A stretch of DNA of 10,073 bases. Origin: Desulfobulbaceae bacterium (GTDB lineage Bacteria; Desulfobacterota; Desulfobulbia; Desulfobulbales; Desulfocapsaceae). The notes beneath the pieces are model-generated. The model worked only from the letters and a program-made list of their open reading frames with translations, searched no databases and had not been told where the DNA came from. The stretch is from NCBI GenBank assembly GCA_030599175.1, contig JAUVON010000076.1, positions 1-10,073 of the forward strand, read 5' to 3'. A program made the position numbers and the translations under genes. Shown piece by piece: positions 6,203 through 10,073 of the stretch; position 1 is the stretch's first letter; each line of letters begins with the position of its first letter.

Positions 6203-7123
6203 TCATTGTCCGGCTTGGTAGATGTCACTCAGTCGAGCTTCAAAAAATGTGGTAAGGTGGATAAAATCCGAAACACCAAGACATTCAGCCCGAATTGAGG
6301 GATTGATGTTTGCTGCCTCTATGGCCTGTTGGGTATATTTTTTATTGAGCGCCTTATCATCGGCTGCAATTTTCATAAAGAATCCGCCACTATTGAGAGT
6401 ATTGAGGATTGTCTTTCTCCGCTGGCTGAAAGCAATCCTGACAACCCGATTGAAAAGACGTTTGTCAAATTTTATACTATCACCGGCTCTTCTCGAAGTT
6501 TTTGTAAAATCAAGACTGACAACAACAGAATCTATTTTGGGTTTAGGGTGAAACTCCGTCGGTTTCAATGTCATCAGTTTTTTCACAGTGGCACAAGCAC
6601 CAAGTAGAACCGTAGGAATTCCGTAGTTTTTTGTTTCATTCTTCGCCATTAGCCTGTCTGCCACTTCTTTTTGCAGCATTATTGTGGCTTTGGCGATCAA
6701 ATGGGCATTATCTATTAATTTGAAAATAAATGGATTGGAAATTGAGTATGGCAGATTTGCCATAATGATTAAATCAGCGCCACATCTGTCGTGCAACTCT
6801 TCCAAATCTGCGGTAAGAATATCCTGGTGAATAAGCGTGACATTGCCAGGTAGATCCCCATGTTCTTCAAGGAATCGGATTATTCCATTATCTATTTCGA
6901 ACCCAAACACCCGTTGTGCCGATCTCGCAAGGGGATGAGTCAATGCGCCAAGTCCGACACCAACCTCTAAAACAGTGTCCGCGTCTGTAATATTTCCAGC
7001 TCTGACAATTGTCTCAGCCGTCTGTTTACTGACAAGAAAATTTTGGCCGAATCTCTTTTTAGGTGCCAGGCTATACTCTTTGAGAATTGTTCTGGTTTGT
7101 CCGTATTCAGTCATACTGTTCAT
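6203..7123 (-). CDS. rsmA: 16S rRNA (adenine1518-N6/adenine1519-N6)-dimethyltransferase
   Basis: RsmA (KsgA) uses S-adenosylmethionine to dimethylate two adjacent adenines in the terminal helix of 16S rRNA late in 30S assembly. The 306-residue product shows the family entry motif KRFGQNFL (23-30). The SAM-binding loop is VLEVGVGLGALT (51-62), followed by the acidic Glu77 in FEID and Asp101. The catalytic NLPY is at 123-126. The C-terminal part, about 200-306, is the small helical rRNA-contact domain. Length is a little above the usual 270-290. A second in-frame ATG lies three codons in (7112-7114); neither start has a clear ribosome-binding site. It is the last gene of the leftward run tsaD, DUF2062, rsmA, starting 27 bp after the DUF2062 stop. 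Confidence 0.97.
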   Translation of the reverse strand: MNSMTEYGQTRTILKEYSLAPKKRFGQNFLVSKQTAETIVRAGNITDADTVLEVGVGLGALTHPLARSAQRVFGFEIDNGIIRFLEEHGDLPGNVTLIHQDILTADLEELHDRCGADLIIMANLPYSISNPFIFKLIDNAHLIAKATIMLQKEVADRLMAKNETKNYGIPTVLLGACATVKKLMTLKPTEFHPKPKIDSVVVSLDFTKTSRRAGDSIKFDKRLFNRVVRIAFSQRRKTILNTLNSGGFFMKIAADDKALNKKYTQQAIEAANINPSIRAECLGVSDFIHLTTFFEARLSDIYQAGQ

Positions 7124-7150
7124 CCGATAAACAGATTTGAAAAATTCAAA

Positions 7151-7639
7151 TTATCCATCTTCACGTTTTGAGTTTAATTGTTTAAAAAAATAGAGCGCAC
7201 CATAGTAACTAATGAAAGCAAAGGGCAGGGCGATAAAAAAACCACCAGCTATCATCACCGCAATAGTTTCGTATCCTAGATTTCCAATAATCTTCATTGA
7301 GTGCACTATATTTTCCGACTGCACCAGCTGATCGAGAACAATGCGAATTCCACCCCAACTGATTTCGTATGGAGTGATGATATTGCCAAATTTTAAAGAA
7401 AAATAGTAGATAGGAAAATAAGTTAACGGGTTACAGATAAGAAAGCTGCTGACAACTCCAGCGATTGTTGATGTTCTGGTTATCAGAGTAAGAGCTATAA
7501 TTAGAATTGTATGTAAAGGCATGGTAGGAGTGAGGCCTATCAAGATGCCTATTGCAGTCCCACCGGCGAGGATTTTAGGATCACCCCGCAGACGTTTTAA
7601 TCTCAGATAGTAATATCGGTTCAGTCTTTTATAGTTCAA
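7151..7639 (-). CDS. DUF2062 domain membrane protein
   Basis: This 162-residue protein is almost wholly a DUF2062 domain, an uncharacterised integral membrane family. Its entry, RYYYLRLKRLRGDPKILAGGTAIGILIGLTP (9-38), fits the family's basic helix followed by GDP, AxG and GxxP. Predicted membrane segments are at about 24-52, 57-83 and 120-152, with the conserved NPLTYFPIYY at 70-79. No enzymatic residues are evident. The start is TTG (7637-7639). The frame upstream contains no ATG or GTG before an in-frame stop inside the repeat element, and the N terminus aligns with the family from here, so TTG is the best choice. It sits between tsaD and rsmA and is probably cotranscribed with them; a role linked to them is not shown. 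Confidence 0.88.
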   Translation of the reverse strand: MNYKRLNRYYYLRLKRLRGDPKILAGGTAIGILIGLTPTMPLHTILIIALTLITRTSTIAGVVSSFLICNPLTYFPIYYFSLKFGNIITPYEISWGGIRIVLDQLVQSENIVHSMKIIGNLGYETIAVMIAGGFFIALPFAFISYYGALYFFKQLNSKREDG

Positions 7640-7651
7640 ATCAACATCCCA

Positions 7652-7810
7652 GGTTAGGAGCTTGTCCGAGAATAAGCATTTTGTTCAAAATCGAGGTTTT
7701 CCAAAAAAATAAGCACAGTCATATAAGTGATATTACGAGCATTATTTTTATGAAAATAACGAAGAGTTGGGGAAAAATGCATTCTCGGACAGCCTCCTAG
7801 GCTCCTAACC
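7652..7810. mobile_element. MITE-like palindromic element between tsaD and the DUF2062 gene
   Basis: About 159 bp forms one long imperfect hairpin. From the ends inward, GGTTAGGAGC (7652-7661) pairs with 7801-7810, TGTCCGAGAAT (7663-7673) with 7781-7791, and GCATTTT (7676-7682) with 7774-7780. An inner AAAAATAAGC (7705-7714) pairs with 7739-7749, leaving one bulged base. The right side carries 9 extra bases (7792-7800). There is no coding frame of its own and no transposase. A related single end lies at 2000-2022. These traits fit a non-autonomous miniature element or REP-like repeat. I see no clear target-site duplication, so the mobile call is inference. The tsaD stop codon lies inside its right arm. 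Confidence 0.65.
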
Positions 7811-8806
7811 CAACTGTGAACGTGAATAAACATCATCACATAAAGATGTCTTTCCCGATTCGTTGAATTTATAATATCCTGCAAGCGCTATCATTGCACC
7901 ATTATCAGTACAATATTCAGGCCTGGGAACGAAGAAAGAGATCTCTTTTTTCCGGCACCTCTGTTCCAGTTTTTCACGAAGTCTCTGGTTGGATGAGACA
8001 CCTCCGCCCAGGACAATTGTATTAACACCGTGTTTTTCTGCAGCCAGAGTTGTTTTTCCAATCAGCACATCTACTACAGCCTCCTGAAAAGAGGCACAGA
8101 TATCCTGGAGTTGGAGTTCCTGTTCTTGTTGGATTTTGTGGTTATAATGATTCATTACCGAAGTTTTCAAGCCACTGAAACTGAAGTCAAGAGATTCTGC
8201 TTCCAGCCATGCCCTGGGGAACCTGATAGCCTCAGGATTTCCGGCAAGTGCCTTTCGGGATACATGGGGACCGCCGGGGTAGGGGAGATGGAGAAGTTTT
8301 GCGACCTTATCAAATGCCTCTCCCGCCGCATCATCCCTGGTTCGGCCGAGAAGAGAAAATGTGGTGAAGTTTTCTGCAAGGTAGATTGACGATGTTCCAC
8401 CCGAGACAACCAATGCGATGAACGGGAATGGTGGTTTATGATCTTCCAGAAAAATTGAAAGAATATGGCCCGCCATATGGTCAACACCAACCAGTGGAAT
8501 ATTGCTGACCTGAGATATAGCTTTGGCAAAAGAAAATCCTACCAGAAGAGAACCCATTAAGCCGGGACCCTGTGTTACTGAAATTAACTCTATGTCCGCC
8601 AGGCAAAGTTTTGCCCGAACCAGTGATTCTTTAACAATAGGATAGATTGATTGCAAATGCGATCTTGACGCGAGTTCAGGCACCACACCGCCAAATTTTG
8701 TGTGAATTGTATCCTGACTGCTGAGTACATTAGATAATATCCTGTCATTATCGAGAATTGCTGCTGCTGTGTCATCGCAGGAGGTTTCTATTCCTAATAT
8801 CAGCAT
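7805..8806 (-). CDS. tsaD: tRNA N6-adenosine threonylcarbamoyltransferase TsaD
   Basis: TsaD transfers the threonylcarbamoyl group from TC-AMP to A37 of ANN-decoding tRNAs (t6A), working with TsaB and TsaE. The 333-residue product is full length for the family. It begins LGIETSCDDTAAAIL (4-18), the ASKHA-fold phosphate loop. The metal-binding residues are His110 and His114 in VDHMAGHIL and Asp301 in YCTDNGAMIALAG. GGVSSNQRLRE (268-278) is the second nucleotide-contact region. The start is ATG at 8806, with only a weak purine leader. The stop TAG (7805-7807) lies in the end of the adjacent repeat. It heads the leftward run with the DUF2062 gene and rsmA, giving a tRNA/rRNA modification neighbourhood. 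tsaB and tsaE are not in the window. Confidence 0.97.
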   Translation of the reverse strand: MLILGIETSCDDTAAAILDNDRILSNVLSSQDTIHTKFGGVVPELASRSHLQSIYPIVKESLVRAKLCLADIELISVTQGPGLMGSLLVGFSFAKAISQVSNIPLVGVDHMAGHILSIFLEDHKPPFPFIALVVSGGTSSIYLAENFTTFSLLGRTRDDAAGEAFDKVAKLLHLPYPGGPHVSRKALAGNPEAIRFPRAWLEAESLDFSFSGLKTSVMNHYNHKIQQEQELQLQDICASFQEAVVDVLIGKTTLAAEKHGVNTIVLGGGVSSNQRLREKLEQRCRKKEISFFVPRPEYCTDNGAMIALAGYYKFNESGKTSLCDDVYSRSQLG

Positions 8807-8896
8807 AGTGGAAATAAATCTTTCATATTTGTGGTCATGGTCTTATTTTGGTTGTATTAGTTCCAATTGATAGAGTAAAAAGAAGCCACTGTAAAG
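8807..8896. promoter_or_regulatory. Divergent tsaD/moaA promoter region
   Basis: These 90 bp must serve leftward tsaD and rightward moaA if each has its own promoter. The best rightward match is TTGGTT (8848-8853), 17 bp, TAGAGT (8871-8876), which is weak at both boxes. No molybdenum-cofactor riboswitch-like structure is evident in this short leader. Confidence 0.25.
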
Positions 8897-10021
8897 ATGA
8901 AGTTTTTGAAAGTCAATGACTTCGTAAACCCCAATTATTTTGAACAACCAACTGTCGTGACTGAGAAAAATACCAATCCCCAGCAATTACACCCTCTTGT
9001 CGATCAATTTTCACGTACTATATCATACCTGCGTCTCTCTATAACCGATCGCTGCAATCTTCGCTGTATGTATTGTATGCCTAAGGGGGCAGAGGATAAA
9101 GCGAAACATACCAAGACTGGAGAGATACTTCGGCACACAGAGTTGCTCAGTTACGAAGAGATGTTGAAGGTAGTACGTATTGCGGTCGAGATGGGGATGA
9201 ATAAACTTCGTCTTACCGGTGGTGAACCACTTGTGAGAAAGGGTCTTCTTGATTTTATTCATAAACTGTCTATCCTGAAAAATCTGGAAGAAGTACGGTT
9301 AACCACTAATGGAGTTTTGCTTGCTGATTACGCTGAGCAACTTCTTGCTGAAGGCGTGAGACAAATTAATGTCTCCCTTGACACTCTGCAGCCGAAAAAA
9401 TTTTCTGAAATTACCGGCAGGGATTACTTTGGCAAGGTCTGGCAGGGATTGCTTAAAGCGAGAGACCTCGGTTTCAGAATTAAAATCAACGTTGTTGCCA
9501 TGAAAGGTGTAAATGATGAGGAATTTATTGATTTTGCCAGGCTGGCACTGAATGAGCCTTTTCAAATAAGGTTCATTGAATTTATGCCACTTGGTGAAAA
9601 GAGCAGCTGGGACAAAGAGCAGTTTATCAGGGCGGAAGATATCAAAAATATCATTTCGAAAACCGGGCAATTGACACCATTTAATAATAAACGTGATGAA
9701 GGTCCGGCTCGAATGTATGAACTGAAAGCTCCAAACGGACAAAAAGGAACTGTTGGTTTTATTACCCCAATCAGCCACCACTTTTGTGATCAGTGCAACA
9801 GGTTGAGGTTAACATCTGAAGGAAAACTTCGTTCCTGTCTGTTAAACGACAGGGAAACTGACCTGAAAGCACTGCTCCGGAATGGGGCTTCTGAAGGAAT
9901 GATCAGGGAGTCCATACGACAAACTATCCTGAACAAACCCAAAGGGCATACCCTGGAAAATGATCTGGAGAAAGGTGAAAAACCTACATGTCTGGGCCAG
10001 ATGTCACAAATCGGTGGCTGA
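8897..10021 (+). CDS. moaA: GTP 3',8-cyclase MoaA (molybdenum cofactor biosynthesis)
   Basis: MoaA is a radical-SAM enzyme that converts GTP to 3',8-cyclo-7,8-dihydro-GTP, the first step of molybdopterin synthesis. The 374-residue product carries the N-terminal radical-SAM cluster motif Cys53-x3-Cys57-x2-Cys60 (DRCNLRCMYC). The SAM-contact motif LTGGEPLVR is at 106-114. The second, GTP-binding cluster is Cys297-x2-Cys300-x13-Cys314 (CDQCNRLRLTSEGKLRSC). The protein ends in the conserved Gly-Gly (SQIGG), which is needed for activity in characterised MoaA. It is longer than the usual 325-340 residues mainly because about 33 residues precede the family's normal start near LVDQFSRTISYLRLS. ATG 8897 is the only ATG before that point. 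No other moa or mog gene is in the window. In an anaerobe the cofactor would serve formate dehydrogenases or similar enzymes, which is inference. Confidence 0.96.
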   Translation: MKFLKVNDFVNPNYFEQPTVVTEKNTNPQQLHPLVDQFSRTISYLRLSITDRCNLRCMYCMPKGAEDKAKHTKTGEILRHTELLSYEEMLKVVRIAVEMGMNKLRLTGGEPLVRKGLLDFIHKLSILKNLEEVRLTTNGVLLADYAEQLLAEGVRQINVSLDTLQPKKFSEITGRDYFGKVWQGLLKARDLGFRIKINVVAMKGVNDEEFIDFARLALNEPFQIRFIEFMPLGEKSSWDKEQFIRAEDIKNIISKTGQLTPFNNKRDEGPARMYELKAPNGQKGTVGFITPISHHFCDQCNRLRLTSEGKLRSCLLNDRETDLKALLRNGASEGMIRESIRQTILNKPKGHTLENDLEKGEKPTCLGQMSQIGG

Positions 10022-10073
10022 ATCGCTTTGGGGGTATGATCCCAACCACTCAAAATATGAACAGATCGAACTC

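Noticed and set aside
7654..7884. Minus-strand frame covering the repeat and the end of tsaD
   Set aside because: It is the out-of-frame end of tsaD plus non-coding palindrome. No transposase-like or known small-protein motif was seen.
9299..9781. 160-codon minus-strand frame inside moaA
   Set aside because: It is fully antisense to the conserved radical-SAM gene and has no domain of its own.
10028..10045. Short hairpin (TTGGG/CCCAA) after moaA, and a possible ATG-initiated frame at 10036
   Set aside because: The stem is only 5 bp with no T run. The frame is only 12 codons before the window ends and lacks a properly spaced ribosome-binding site.

Overview
The window is ordinary bacterial chromosome: moderately AT-rich, densely packed with genes and mostly housekeeping. 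The gene set (an MgtE channel, a membrane-anchored HtrA protease, a CNNM/CorC-type protein, PepA, a one-domain S4 protein, RsmA, a DUF2062 protein, TsaD, MoaA), the tsaD/DUF2062/rsmA neighbourhood and the style of the intergenic repeats suggest an anaerobic Desulfobacterota (former Deltaproteobacteria), perhaps a marine sulfate reducer. That assignment is inference from gene content and recollection, not from a search.

Left part (1-3093): the 3' part of mgtE runs off the left edge. It is followed on the same strand, 47 bp later, by a trypsin-like protease with one PDZ domain. A CNNM-type membrane protein with a CBS pair converges on the protease with a 25 bp gap. Two CBS-regulated proteins linked to magnesium handling therefore flank one envelope protease.

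Middle (3094-6202): pepA (M17 leucyl aminopeptidase) has its own upstream region with a -10-like box and a 14 bp palindrome. After it come a small S4 RNA-binding gene on the minus strand and a small lipoprotein gene of unknown function on the plus strand. The space around these is unusually rich in inverted repeats. The S4 gene is bracketed by 17 bp inverted repeats (4849-4865 and 5431-5447). The right-hand repeat belongs to a longer palindromic element with a perfect 21 bp stem. A separate two-tier palindrome with a perfect 22 bp stem lies between the lipoprotein gene and rsmA.

Right part (6203-10073): tsaD, a DUF2062 membrane protein and rsmA run leftward and probably form a tRNA/rRNA modification operon. 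A MITE-like 159 bp hairpin element sits between tsaD and the DUF2062 gene. One end of this repeat family also occurs alone at 2000-2022, and at both places the stop codon of the adjacent gene lies in repeat sequence. moaA diverges rightward, and the window ends 52 bases after it.

I found no CRISPR array, phage, transposase, toxin-antitoxin pair, tRNA or rRNA, and no evidence of a new multi-gene system. The most interesting content is the set of palindromic intergenic elements, which look like non-autonomous repeats that have settled at gene ends.
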